Assembly: GCF_013377255.1 (NCBI RefSeq)
Contig: NZ_CP016614.1
Coordinates: 79,501 to 143,500 of the forward strand
Direction of reading: 5' to 3'
DNA length: 64,000 bases
Origin: Mannheimia granulomatis
GTDB lineage: Bacteria > Pseudomonadota > Gammaproteobacteria > Enterobacterales > Pasteurellaceae
The position numbers and the translations under genes are program-made. The notes beneath the pieces were generated by a model that searched no databases, was not told the DNA's origin, and saw only the letters and a list, made by a program, of their open reading frames with translations. Position 1 is the stretch's first letter. Every line of letters begins with the position of its first letter. Below, piece by piece: positions 52,774 to 61,284 of the stretch.

Positions 52774-53883
52774 ATGAAAAAGACATTTCGTACAACCTTA
52801 ACCGCACTCGCAACGCTAACCGCCGTAGCTTTCGGAAGCCACGCATTCGCAAACGAAGATCCATTTGTGCAAGAAGCAAAACAGCTAGTCGCCGCTGCCA
52901 CCGCTAAACAAGAAAAATGGGACGGCCCAACCACCGGTCCACAATTACAAAAAGACAAAACCGTGATTTTCATCGCTTCCGATATGAAAAACGGCGGCGT
53001 ACTCGGCGTGATTGATGGAATGAAAGAAGCGGTCGGTGCAACCGGCTGGAAACTCGATGTGTTAGACGGTGCAGGTACAGTAAATAACCAACTTGCTGCG
53101 TTAAACCAAGCGATTGCCCGTAAACCGGATGCGATTGTGATTGGCGGTTGGAACCCGAACGTGGCGAAAATTCCACTCCAAAAAGCAACCAAAAATGGCA
53201 TCATTTTAGCCGCGTGGCACGCGACTCCTGAGCCGGGTGCGATTGATAAATATGGCATTTTCTACAACGTGACGTCTGACTCTGATGAAATCGCTCGCCT
53301 TTCTGCAATGCTTGCGGTGGCAGAGTCTAACGGTAAAGCGAAAGCGATTATCTTAACCGACTCGCTCTATGAAATCGCCTTACGCAAAGCGAACGTGATG
53401 AAAGATGTGATCGAAAAATGTAAAGAGTGTAAGGTGTTAGAGTTTATCGACACCCCACTTGCCGACACTTCAAGCCGTATGCCGAACTTAACCTTCAGCT
53501 TATTGCAAAAATACGGTGACGATTTAGAGTACGCCTTAGCGATTAACGATCTCTACTTCGACTTTATGACGCCGTCTCTCCGCTCAGCCAACAAAGACAA
53601 ACCGCTCAGCATTTCGGCAGGTGACGGCTCGGTCACGGCTTACCAACGTATCCGTGCAGGCGACAAACAGTTCGCGACCGTGCCGGAGCCGTTGAACCTA
53701 CACGGCTGGCAGTTAGTGGACGAATTAAACCGTGCGTTTGCCAAAGAAAAACCGTCCGGCTATGTGACCCCGGCTCACTTAGTGACCAAAGAGAACGTGG
53801 CGTTTGACGGCGGCGAAAACAACCTTTATGACCCACAAAACGGGTATAAAGACGCTTACAAAGCGATTTGGGGTGTGAAGTAA
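52774..53883 (+). CDS. Sugar ABC transporter substrate-binding protein
   Basis: Periplasmic binding protein of 369 residues (ribose-binding type). Signal peptide about 1-26 (ALATLTAVAFGSHAFA). Core blocks are VIFIASDMKNGGVLGVIDGM, NNQLAALNQAIARKPDAIVI and IILAAWHATPEPG. It has a pair of close cysteines in EKCKECKV. I start at ATG 52774, since GAGG is 8 bases upstream. The ligand is unknown, though context points to an aldose, aldonate or lactone. Confidence 0.92.
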   Translation: MKKTFRTTLTALATLTAVAFGSHAFANEDPFVQEAKQLVAAATAKQEKWDGPTTGPQLQKDKTVIFIASDMKNGGVLGVIDGMKEAVGATGWKLDVLDGAGTVNNQLAALNQAIARKPDAIVIGGWNPNVAKIPLQKATKNGIILAAWHATPEPGAIDKYGIFYNVTSDSDEIARLSAMLAVAESNGKAKAIILTDSLYEIALRKANVMKDVIEKCKECKVLEFIDTPLADTSSRMPNLTFSLLQKYGDDLEYALAINDLYFDFMTPSLRSANKDKPLSISAGDGSVTAYQRIRAGDKQFATVPEPLNLHGWQLVDELNRAFAKEKPSGYVTPAHLVTKENVAFDGGENNLYDPQNGYKDAYKAIWGVK

Positions 53884-53888
53884 CCCCA

Positions 53889-53935
53889 ACAAGCGGTCGG
53901 ATTTTGCCAATTTTTTGTAAGATCTGACCGCTTGT
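53889..53935. repeat. Inverted uptake-signal pair after the binding-protein gene
   Basis: ACAAGCGGTC and GACCGCTTGT around an A/T-rich spacer. Confidence 0.75.
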
Positions 53936-53996
53936 AATGAACAATGAAATCATTTCTTCGATTTGGCAGAATCAAAAACGGAGTTCAATATAAAAA

Positions 53997-54890
53997 ATGA
54001 GCAATAAATTTATCCCCCAAATCTCCGACCCTCGTTTTGCAGAGTTAGTCGGCAACACTTTTGAAATCGAAGAACTTTTTGATAAAGCCATCTGGGCTGA
54101 AGGCCCGGCGTGGAGCAAGGCTCAACAGGCACTCTATTTCAGCGATGTAAAAGGCTGCACCATGTACCGTTGGACAGAAAAAGATGGCACGCAAATTTTC
54201 CGCCAGCCGTCGCACTTTTCCAACGGTAATGCCTTTGATGCGAACGACAACCTGATTACTTGCGAACATGGCAACCGTGGCATTAGCCTAACCACCCCAA
54301 GCGGTGAGTACCGTTTTTTAGTCGGCAAATTAGACGGCAAACGCCTTAACTCGCCGAATGATGTGGTGGTTAAATCGGAGGGCACAATTTGGTTTACCGA
54401 TCCGCCGTACGGCATTTTGTCTGACAACGAAGGCAAACAATCGCCAAGCGAAATTATCGGCTGCTACGTCTATTGTTACGACCCGAAAACCGATAAACTG
54501 AACATCGCCACCTTCAACACGATGCGACCAAACGGCTTGGCGTTCTCGCCAGACGAAAAACAGCTCTATGTGGCAGATATGTCGAGCGTGGAATTTGACG
54601 GCGACGGCTTGCACCATTTAGTGGTGTTCGATGTGGACGGCAACAAATTGAAAAACCGCCGTGATGTGGCAGAAATCAACCCCGGCATTCCGGACGGCTT
54701 CCGCATTAAACGCAACGGCGTGATTTTCTGCTCGTGCGAAGAGGGCATTATCGCCCTGCTGCCGGACGGTACAGAACTCGGGCGATTTGTACTTGGTAAA
54801 CCGACCTCAAATTGCAGTTTCGGTGATGATGAACAAACATTGTTTATCACTTGTTCAAATAGTGTTTATCGTTTAACAATACAGCCGTAA
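53997..54890 (+). CDS. SMP-30/gluconolactonase family lactonase
   Basis: Six-bladed beta-propeller sugar lactonase of 297 residues, which opens aldono-lactones to aldonic acids using a divalent metal. Metal-ligand phrases EGPAWSKAQQALYFSDV, RLNSPNDVVVKSEGTIWFTD, MRPNGLAFSPDEKQLYVAD and PDGFRIKRNGVIFCS carry the expected Glu, Asn and Asp. No signal peptide, so cytoplasmic. It lies between the ABC transporter and lyxK, so it probably acts on the imported compound. Confidence 0.92.
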   Translation: MSNKFIPQISDPRFAELVGNTFEIEELFDKAIWAEGPAWSKAQQALYFSDVKGCTMYRWTEKDGTQIFRQPSHFSNGNAFDANDNLITCEHGNRGISLTTPSGEYRFLVGKLDGKRLNSPNDVVVKSEGTIWFTDPPYGILSDNEGKQSPSEIIGCYVYCYDPKTDKLNIATFNTMRPNGLAFSPDEKQLYVADMSSVEFDGDGLHHLVVFDVDGNKLKNRRDVAEINPGIPDGFRIKRNGVIFCSCEEGIIALLPDGTELGRFVLGKPTSNCSFGDDEQTLFITCSNSVYRLTIQP

Positions 54891-54993
54891 TAATGAATAG
54901 CAAGGCAAACTATTTTCGCTCTACAAGCGGTTATTTTTTCGAAATTTTTTACAAAAACGGACGAACTTCGTCCTCATAATGATGGGAAATAAA

Positions 54994-56451
54994 ATGAACT
55001 ACACACTCGGCATTGACTGCGGCGGCACTTTTATTAAAGCCGCACTTTTTGATAATCAAGGCAATATTAAGGCGTTACATCGAGAAAATGTATCGGTAAT
55101 CAGCGAAACCGCAGGCTATGCGGAGCGTGATATGCAACAGCTTTGGGCTGTATGTGCGGAAGTTGTGCGTTCAACTATCGAAAAAAGTGGCGTAAACCCA
55201 AGTAATATTAAAGGTGTTGGTATTTCCGCCCAAGGCAAAGGGGCATTTTTGCTGGATAAAAACAAGCAACCGCTCGGGCGTGCCATTCTCTCTTCCGACC
55301 AACGTTCGCTTGAAATTGTAAAGCAGTGGCAAGCAGAGGGTATTCCTGAGAAACTCTACCCGATTACCCGCCAAACCCTCTGGACAGGCCACCCGGTTTC
55401 GATTTTGCGTTGGATTAAAGAGAATGAACCTGAACGTTATGCAAACATCGGTTCTGTGCTGATGTCCCACGATTATCTGCGTTTTTGTCTGACAGGCGAA
55501 TTACATTGTGAAGAAACCAACATCTCCGAAAGCAATCTCTACAATATGGTGAAGGGCGAGTACGATCCTACGTTGGCGGAGCTGCTCGGTTTGCAAGAAA
55601 TTCTCGAAAAATTACCGCTTGTGATTAAGCCGAATGAGATTGCAGGTTATGTGACCGAACAAGCTGCCGAACAGTGTGGCTTAGAGGTCGGTACGCCGGT
55701 AGTCGGTGGTTTATTTGATGTGGTTTCCACTGCACTCTGTGCCGATTTAGATGATGAAACCAAGCTCAATGCGGTGCTAGGGACGTGGTCGGTGGTGAGT
55801 GGCATTACCGACTACCTCGACCCGAATCAAACGCTGCCGTTCGTTTACGGCAAATACGCCGAAGTAGGTAAATTTATCGTCCATGAAGCCAGCCCGACTT
55901 CCGCAGGTAATTTAGAATGGTTTGTGAAACAGTGGAATTTAGATTATGCCGAAATTAACCAAGCGGTTGCCGAACTGCCACCGGCGGCGAGTTCTGTGCT
56001 GTTTTTACCGTTTCTTTACGGCTCAAACGCAGGTTTGGGAATGCAAGCCGGGTTTTACGGCATGCAAGCCCACCACACCCAAGCCCACTTACTGCAAGCG
56101 ATTTATGAGGGGGTGTTATTCAGCCTAATGCACCACCTCAACCGTATGTTTATTCGCTTTCCGAATACTAAAGTATTACGCGTAACCGGTGGGCCGGTGA
56201 AATCAAAAGTATGGATGCAAATGTTAGCCGATCTAACGGGTATGCGTTTAGAAGTACCGCAAGTAGAAGAGACAGGCTGTTTAGGTGCAGCATTAATGGT
56301 AATGCAGGCAACAGGGCAAGATATTAGCCAAGTTCAAGCACTAAATACTGATATGCAGGTGTTTGAGCCAAATAGCGAAAATTACGATGCTTATCAAACA
56401 AAATATCTGCGTTATCAAAAGCTGACAGAAGCTTTAAAGGCAATGATTTAA
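54994..56451 (+). CDS. lyxK: L-xylulose / 3-keto-L-gulonate kinase
   Basis: FGGY-family kinase of about 485 residues, very close to E. coli LyxK. The N-terminal phosphate loop is LGIDCGGTFIKAALFD. Long shared runs include GISAQGKGAFLLDKNKQPLG, GIPEKLYPITRQTLWTGHPV and PVVGGLFDVVSTALCADLDD. Start ATG 54994 fits family alignment; upstream ATGs at 54979 and 54982 are possible. It phosphorylates 3-keto-L-gulonate or L-xylulose. The following enzymes (decarboxylase, epimerases) are not in the window. Confidence 0.95.
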   Translation: MNYTLGIDCGGTFIKAALFDNQGNIKALHRENVSVISETAGYAERDMQQLWAVCAEVVRSTIEKSGVNPSNIKGVGISAQGKGAFLLDKNKQPLGRAILSSDQRSLEIVKQWQAEGIPEKLYPITRQTLWTGHPVSILRWIKENEPERYANIGSVLMSHDYLRFCLTGELHCEETNISESNLYNMVKGEYDPTLAELLGLQEILEKLPLVIKPNEIAGYVTEQAAEQCGLEVGTPVVGGLFDVVSTALCADLDDETKLNAVLGTWSVVSGITDYLDPNQTLPFVYGKYAEVGKFIVHEASPTSAGNLEWFVKQWNLDYAEINQAVAELPPAASSVLFLPFLYGSNAGLGMQAGFYGMQAHHTQAHLLQAIYEGVLFSLMHHLNRMFIRFPNTKVLRVTGGPVKSKVWMQMLADLTGMRLEVPQVEETGCLGAALMVMQATGQDISQVQALNTDMQVFEPNSENYDAYQTKYLRYQKLTEALKAMI

Positions 56452-56463
56452 AAGGTGAAGTAT

Positions 56464-56485
56464 CCTATTTAAAATAGGTTTTTTT
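56464..56485 (+). terminator. Terminator after lyxK
   Basis: CCTAT and ATAGG with AT-rich inner pairs, followed by seven T bases. Confidence 0.6.
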
Positions 56486-56562
56486 GCAAAAATCAGCGAA
56501 TATTATTGATGTTTTGTGGCATTTAATTTATTAATTAAATTTAATAATATTTAAATTAAAGC

Positions 56563-56591
56563 TTGACAGTAGTTTATATGACAGGTATTTT
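56563..56591 (+). promoter_or_regulatory. Sigma-70-type promoter before the DUF883 gene
   Basis: TTGACA (56563-56568), 17-base spacer, TATTTT (56586-56591). It lies in an AT-rich region about 80 bases before the start codon. Confidence 0.7.
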
Positions 56592-56668
56592 AAAAATGAA
56601 ACATAAATAATAATTATGTTTTAGCTGTACTTATTATTTAATCCAACACAAACACAAGGAGTAGAGTT

Positions 56669-56980
56669 ATGAGTAAAAGTTTAGATGCGAAGCGTGAAGA
56701 ATTAACAAATGAAATCCGTGATATTTTAAAAAATGCGGAAGAATTATTTAATGAGACATCAGATTCGTCTACTGAAGAATATAAAAAATTAAAAGATAAA
56801 TTATCAAAACAATTCGATGATGTAAAAGGTCGTTTTGCTACATTAAAAGATGACACAGTTGATAGTGCAAAAACTGTAGTTAGAAATACTGACACTCTAG
56901 TTCAAGATAATCCATATAAAGCAATTACTGTTGCCGGTGTGGTTGGCTTATTATTAGGTGTTTTAATTTCTAGAAGATAA
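56669..56980 (+). CDS. DUF883 family membrane-anchored protein (ElaB/YqjD-like)
   Basis: 103 residues: a charged helical N-terminal part (1-75) and a C-terminal membrane anchor AITVAGVVGLLLGVLISRR, with the DNPYKAITVAG lead-in typical of ElaB/YqjD. Relatives bind ribosomes at the inner membrane in stationary phase. AAGGAG precedes the ATG. It is first in a three-gene set like E. coli yqjD-yqjE-yqjK. Confidence 0.9.
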   Translation: MSKSLDAKREELTNEIRDILKNAEELFNETSDSSTEEYKKLKDKLSKQFDDVKGRFATLKDDTVDSAKTVVRNTDTLVQDNPYKAITVAGVVGLLLGVLISRR

Positions 56981-57009
56981 TTATCTTTAGTTTATTGAGT
57001 TAAATAATT

Positions 57010-57035
57010 AAGCCACGCCATATTTGGTGTGGCTT
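57010..57035 (+). terminator. Hairpin after the DUF883 gene
   Basis: AAGCCACGCC and GGTGTGGCTT (one G-T pair), then ATTGTTT. Probably a partial terminator that makes the first gene the most expressed. Confidence 0.6.
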
Positions 57036-57061
57036 ATTGTTTAATATAAGGAATATTAACA

Positions 57062-57457
57062 ATGTTAGATAATATTAAGTTAGGATTTAGAAATAGCATC
57101 ATTACCCTATTGGAAATAGCCCAAGTTCGCGGTGAAATGGCAAGGCTGGAAATTAGTGAGCAAAAAAATCAACTGGTTTCAGTTTTAATATTTGTATTAT
57201 TAGGGTTTATATTTTTACTGGTTTCATTTATTAGTTTATTATTTGGCTTAGATAATTATTTATTGCCTGATCAGAAAATTAAAGTGTTTTTTGCAATTTC
57301 AATTGTTACATTCATTGCTGTAGTGATTTGTGGTGTAATGATTTTATCTTCTTTGAAAAAGCAAAGGAATTTTATGCAAAGTACATTAACAGAGCTAAAA
57401 TTAGATATTGCCGCATTCAAGAATGCTTTAACATTGAAACAGAATGGAGAGCATTAA
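57062..57457 (+). CDS. YqjE-like putative holin-family membrane protein
   Basis: 131 residues with two central hydrophobic helices (LVSVLIFVLLGFIFLLVSFISLLFG and FFAISIVTFIAVVICGVMIL) and charged ends; matches the YqjE/phage holin superfamily III layout. No phage genes surround it, so it is a housekeeping membrane protein and not a lysis factor. Stop lies just before the next start codon. Confidence 0.8.
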   Translation: MLDNIKLGFRNSIITLLEIAQVRGEMARLEISEQKNQLVSVLIFVLLGFIFLLVSFISLLFGLDNYLLPDQKIKVFFAISIVTFIAVVICGVMILSSLKKQRNFMQSTLTELKLDIAAFKNALTLKQNGEH

Positions 57458-57458
57458 A

Positions 57459-57740
57459 ATGGAAGAGATGAAATTGACAGAAAAAGAGCTTTTGATTCTA
57501 AAAGGTAATGCACTTAGAATGCGATTTAAAGCAGAAACCAATAAAACGAAAAGCGAAATTATCCAACCTTTTAAACAAGTTAGAGAAACAGGTTTTGCTT
57601 TGGTAAGCTCGCCTGCAGTTAAAACTGTCGCATTGGATTTCTTAATAAAAAGATTATTTAATGTTAAAGGTTTGGGTTATTCAGCATTGGGACTGGCTGT
57701 ACTATTTTTATTGCAGCAGAGAAACGGTAACAGACGATAA
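57459..57740 (+). CDS. YqjK-like small membrane protein
   Basis: 93 residues. A basic N-terminal part (LTEKELLILKGNALRMRFKA) is followed by a hydrophobic C-terminus (GYSALGLAVLFLLQQR). I start at ATG 57459, one base after the previous stop and preceded by GGAGA; an overlapping ATG at 57444 is the alternative. The YqjK assignment rests mainly on operon position. Confidence 0.65.
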   Translation: MEEMKLTEKELLILKGNALRMRFKAETNKTKSEIIQPFKQVRETGFALVSSPAVKTVALDFLIKRLFNVKGLGYSALGLAVLFLLQQRNGNRR

Positions 57741-57747
57741 ATAATAT

Positions 57748-57793
57748 ACAAGCGGTTAAAATTTGCAAAAATTTTGCAGATTTTAACCGCTTG
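57748..57793. repeat. Inverted uptake-signal pair between convergent genes
   Basis: ACAAGCGGTTAAAAT and ATTTTAACCGCTTG make a stem of about 14 bp around TTGCAAAAATTTTGCAG. Likely bidirectional terminator for the YqjK-like gene and glpD. Confidence 0.8.
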
Positions 57794-57812
57794 CTTTAGG
57801 TTATTAGCACAA

Positions 57813-59402
57813 TTATTGTGGTTGATAATCCACTAATAAATAGTTTTTAGCGACACTAAGGAATTGAGTGACTTGCTCTTGTTGCCATAGCTCATCTTTA
57901 CCTAATTCTTTTGCCATAATTGCTGCTACTTTAGCTGCACTGTCGATTGCTGCTCTTGCATCGGTAAATAGCAAACGAACACGGCGAGCTAACACATCTT
58001 CTACGGTTTGAGCCATTTCTTCACGAACTGCCCACACTACTTCGGCAACAGTATGTGGCATTCTTGGATGGATGTTTTCTGCATATTCAGTGTTACTTTG
58101 TATTAAAGCTCGAATCTGTGGAATATCCGAACCATATACATAAAGATGATCTTGCAGATTCACCAGTGAAGCCGGAATATTACCATGAATTGGTAAATTC
58201 ACTGTCACGCAAGGTTTATTGCCTAGTTCCGAATGAATTTTTAGGGCTTCTTCCACCGTATCTTCTGCCATTTGGCGGTAGGTTGTCCATTTACCACCGG
58301 TAATAGTGATTAAACCACTGGTTGCATCGGTTAATACTTTATGGCTGCGAGAAACTTCTTTCGTGCTTTGTCCCTCTTTTTCCGGTGCTGCTAATGGGCG
58401 TTGTCCGGCGAAGACTGCTTTTACATCAGCACGCGTTGGTTTTTTAGTGAGATATTGACCGGCTGTTTCTAAAATAAAGTTAACTTCTTGCTCTAACGGA
58501 ATCGGCTCGTAAGATGGATGTTCAATAAGTGTGTCAGTTGTACCGACAACCAGCACTTCATGCCATGGTACAGCGAATAATACTCGGCCATCTGAGGTTT
58601 TTGGAATCATTAAAGCATCATTGCTTGGTAAGAATGATTTATCTAAAACTAAATGAATACCTTGGCTTGGTACGACGAATTTTTTCTGGCTACCGTGATC
58701 CATACTTAAAATATCATTCATAAAGACACCGGTTGCATTAATAACAGCTGTACCGAATACAAGGTGCTCTTGTTGATTTAGTTCATCATAGAAGGTTACA
58801 CCATCAATTTTACCTGCCGGTGTTTTGTGTAAAGAGGTCACTTTAGCATGGTTAAGTACTGTACCCCCATGTTCAACCACGGTTTGTGCCATATTAATAG
58901 CAAGTCGCGCATCGTCAAATTGACCGTCTTGGTAAACAGTACCGGTACGTAAGCCGGAATCGTTCAATGTAGGTAAACGTCTTTTCGCTTCGGTTTTGCT
59001 AATGTTTTCGGTTTTACCTAAGCTTAAATTGCCTGAGAGCATATCGTATAAACCTAAGCCAACACGATACATCACGCAGTCTTTTAAATTGTAGTTTGGA
59101 ATAATAAAACTTTGGTTTTTAAATAAGTGAGCCGCATTTTTAGCTAGACGACCACGCTCACGTAAGGCTTCTCTTACTAAAGCAACATCACCATTTGCCA
59201 AATAACGAACGCCACCGTGTACTAATTTAGTACTACGGCTTGAAGTTCCTTTCGCGAAGTCATGGCTTTCCAACAGTAAGGTTTTATAGCCACGAGATGC
59301 TGTATCTACAGCAATACCTAAGCCACTTGCTCCACCACCAATAATAATGAAATCCCATTTTTGAGTTTGTTGCAATTGCGCTAGTTGTTCATGTCTCTGC
59401 AT
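57813..59402 (-). CDS. glpD: Aerobic glycerol-3-phosphate dehydrogenase
   Basis: FAD-dependent membrane-associated enzyme that oxidises glycerol 3-phosphate to dihydroxyacetone phosphate and passes electrons to quinones. 529 residues. The FAD motif IIIGGGASGLGIAVDTASRG is at the N-terminus; SRSTKLVHGGVRYL and ITGGKWTTYRQMAED are diagnostic. AAAGGAG precedes the ATG. It is divergent from glpT-glpQ. Confidence 0.97.
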   Translation of the reverse strand: MQRHEQLAQLQQTQKWDFIIIGGGASGLGIAVDTASRGYKTLLLESHDFAKGTSSRSTKLVHGGVRYLANGDVALVREALRERGRLAKNAAHLFKNQSFIIPNYNLKDCVMYRVGLGLYDMLSGNLSLGKTENISKTEAKRRLPTLNDSGLRTGTVYQDGQFDDARLAINMAQTVVEHGGTVLNHAKVTSLHKTPAGKIDGVTFYDELNQQEHLVFGTAVINATGVFMNDILSMDHGSQKKFVVPSQGIHLVLDKSFLPSNDALMIPKTSDGRVLFAVPWHEVLVVGTTDTLIEHPSYEPIPLEQEVNFILETAGQYLTKKPTRADVKAVFAGQRPLAAPEKEGQSTKEVSRSHKVLTDATSGLITITGGKWTTYRQMAEDTVEEALKIHSELGNKPCVTVNLPIHGNIPASLVNLQDHLYVYGSDIPQIRALIQSNTEYAENIHPRMPHTVAEVVWAVREEMAQTVEDVLARRVRLLFTDARAAIDSAAKVAAIMAKELGKDELWQQEQVTQFLSVAKNYLLVDYQPQ

Positions 59403-59494
59403 TTTTTACTCCTTTTGTTCGAATAAGAACATTTAAGTTTTACTTTATTAGCATAAACGAAAATAAAATGACTTCAAAGACATTTGTTTGAAAA

Positions 59495-59510
59495 TTAGAT
59501 CTATGTCACA
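59495..59510 (-). promoter_or_regulatory. CRP-like half-conserved site toward glpD
   Basis: On the minus strand TGTGACATAGATCTAA: one perfect TGTGA arm and a second arm with two mismatches, about 100 bases before glpD. Confidence 0.45.
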
Positions 59511-59645
59511 AAAAAATATTATTACTCTAATTTTTAGGAGGCTACAGCTAGGCGTAAAAGTGGTTAACCTTATTGATTTAAGGTATGGTTTTTGATTGTG
59601 GAATTTTCTTTTTCGAATATTTTATGAGGTTTAAAGTGAATTTTT

Positions 59646-59661
59646 TGTGAAATGAATCACA
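59646..59661 (+). promoter_or_regulatory. CRP-binding site upstream of glpT
   Basis: Perfect TGTGA-N6-TCACA (TGTGAAATGAATCACA), about 117 bases before the glpT ATG. Confidence 0.85.
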
Positions 59662-59770
59662 TTTTTGTAAAAAATAACTTTGCCATTTTCAATTTTCATT
59701 TATTATGACTTTCCCTAAGGAGGAATTATTCCGAGGTTTTAACTAAGTTATCTATATATTGGAGAATATT

Positions 59771-61216
59771 ATGTTTGGTCCATTTAAACCGGCTCCGCAT
59801 ATAGCGGAACTACCGGCGGATAAAGTTGATGCAAGATATAAATTCTTGCGTTGGCAAGTATTCGCAGGGATTTTTTTCGGCTATGCCGCTTACTATTTTG
59901 TGCGTGCTAACTTCGACCTTGCGAAGCCAGGCTTGGTTGAGGCTGGGTTATATACTAAGAGCCAGCTTGGAGCAGCTGGTGCTGCTTTTGGTTTGGCTTA
60001 TGGATTATCTAAATTCTTTATGGGCGCTATTTCTGATCGCTCAAATCCTAAAGTATTTTTATCATTTGGATTATTGCTATCAGGCTTGTGTATGACTCTA
60101 ATGGGCTTAATGCCTTGGGCAACATCAAGTGTTTTAGTTATGTGGGTAATGATCTTCTTGAATGGCTGGTTCCAAGGTATGGGGTGGCCGCCGTGTGGCC
60201 GTACTATGGTTCACTGGTGGTCTAAGTCTGAGCGTGGGACAATAGTATCTGTTTGGAATACTGCTCATAATGTCGGGGGCGTTGTACCTGGCTTACTCGT
60301 TGTACTTGCTGCTACTTTATATTTCACTCAATTTGGTGTTGAGGCAAAAGCAAAAGATGTTTGGCAACAAGCACTCTATTACCCTGGTATATTAGCAATG
60401 ATCTGCTCGATCTTTGTTTATATGGTAATGAAAGATACTCCACAATCTTGCGGTTTACCGCCGGTTGAAAAATGGCGTAACGACTATCCGGATGACTATA
60501 ACGAAAAAACCTACGAGCATGAGTTAAGTACAAAAGATATTTTTGTAACTTATGTGTTGAAAAACAAATTGTTATGGTATATCGCGATTGCAAATGTGTT
60601 CGTTTACTTAATTCGCTATGGTGTATTGAAATGGTCGCCTACATATTTGAATGAAGTGAAACATTTTAATATTAAGGGGGCTGCATGGGCATATACTATT
60701 TATGAATTAGCAGCTATTCCAGGTACACTACTCTGTGGTTGGGTCTCTGATAAATTGCTAAAAGGTAAACGTGGTTTAACCGGCTTCATCTTTATGATTT
60801 TAACCACCGCAGCGGTCGTTGCATTCTGGCTCAACCCGGCTACACCGGAAGCAGAAATTGCGAACTATGCAGGTAAAGCGTGGTATGAAAACCCATATCA
60901 GTTAATGGACTTCGTTTGGATGACCACTATTGGCTTCTTAATCTACGGTCCGGTAATGCTTATCGGCTTACACGCTCTTGAGCTTGCACCGAAAAAAGCG
61001 GCAGGTACGGCAGCAGGTTTTACCGGTTTATTTGGTTACCTAGGTGGTACTGTTGCAGCTGAAGCAGTTGTGGGCTGGGCAGCAGATAAATTCGGCTGGG
61101 ACGGCGGTTTCTATGTGATGATTGGCGGCGGTGTGTTAGCAGTTCTTTTAACCTTTATTGTGATGATTGAAGAAGGCAAACACAAAGCGAAATTAGGCGA
61201 TCATTACGGTAAGTAA
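59771..61216 (+). CDS. glpT: Glycerol-3-phosphate transporter (antiporter)
   Basis: MFS antiporter exchanging external glycerol 3-phosphate for phosphate; 481 residues, 12 helices. Typical blocks: YAAYYFVRANFDLAKPGLVE, GWFQGMGWPPCGRTMVHWWS and SERGTIVSVWNTAHNVGG. ATG 59771 has GGAG just before it, which is better than the in-frame TTG at 59759. Followed by glpQ after 68 bases. Confidence 0.97.
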   Translation: MFGPFKPAPHIAELPADKVDARYKFLRWQVFAGIFFGYAAYYFVRANFDLAKPGLVEAGLYTKSQLGAAGAAFGLAYGLSKFFMGAISDRSNPKVFLSFGLLLSGLCMTLMGLMPWATSSVLVMWVMIFLNGWFQGMGWPPCGRTMVHWWSKSERGTIVSVWNTAHNVGGVVPGLLVVLAATLYFTQFGVEAKAKDVWQQALYYPGILAMICSIFVYMVMKDTPQSCGLPPVEKWRNDYPDDYNEKTYEHELSTKDIFVTYVLKNKLLWYIAIANVFVYLIRYGVLKWSPTYLNEVKHFNIKGAAWAYTIYELAAIPGTLLCGWVSDKLLKGKRGLTGFIFMILTTAAVVAFWLNPATPEAEIANYAGKAWYENPYQLMDFVWMTTIGFLIYGPVMLIGLHALELAPKKAAGTAAGFTGLFGYLGGTVAAEAVVGWAADKFGWDGGFYVMIGGGVLAVLLTFIVMIEEGKHKAKLGDHYGK

Positions 61217-61284
61217 TTGCTTAAATTGTTAGAAGGAAGGACTATTGTTCTTCCTTTTATTTTCAAATAAATAAGGTGGTTATT

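Larger units (their letters stand above)
59403..59770. other. Divergent control region glpD / glpT
   Basis: The 368-base gap holds two CRP-type sites (59495-59510 and 59646-59661). I see no clear GlpR operator and no small gene, although a GGAGG at about 59538 has no start codon after it. Confidence 0.6.

Noticed and set aside
57062..57457. Phage holin as sign of a prophage
   Set aside because: The gene is YqjE-like and sits in a yqjD/E/K-type operon; no phage structural or integrase genes are near.
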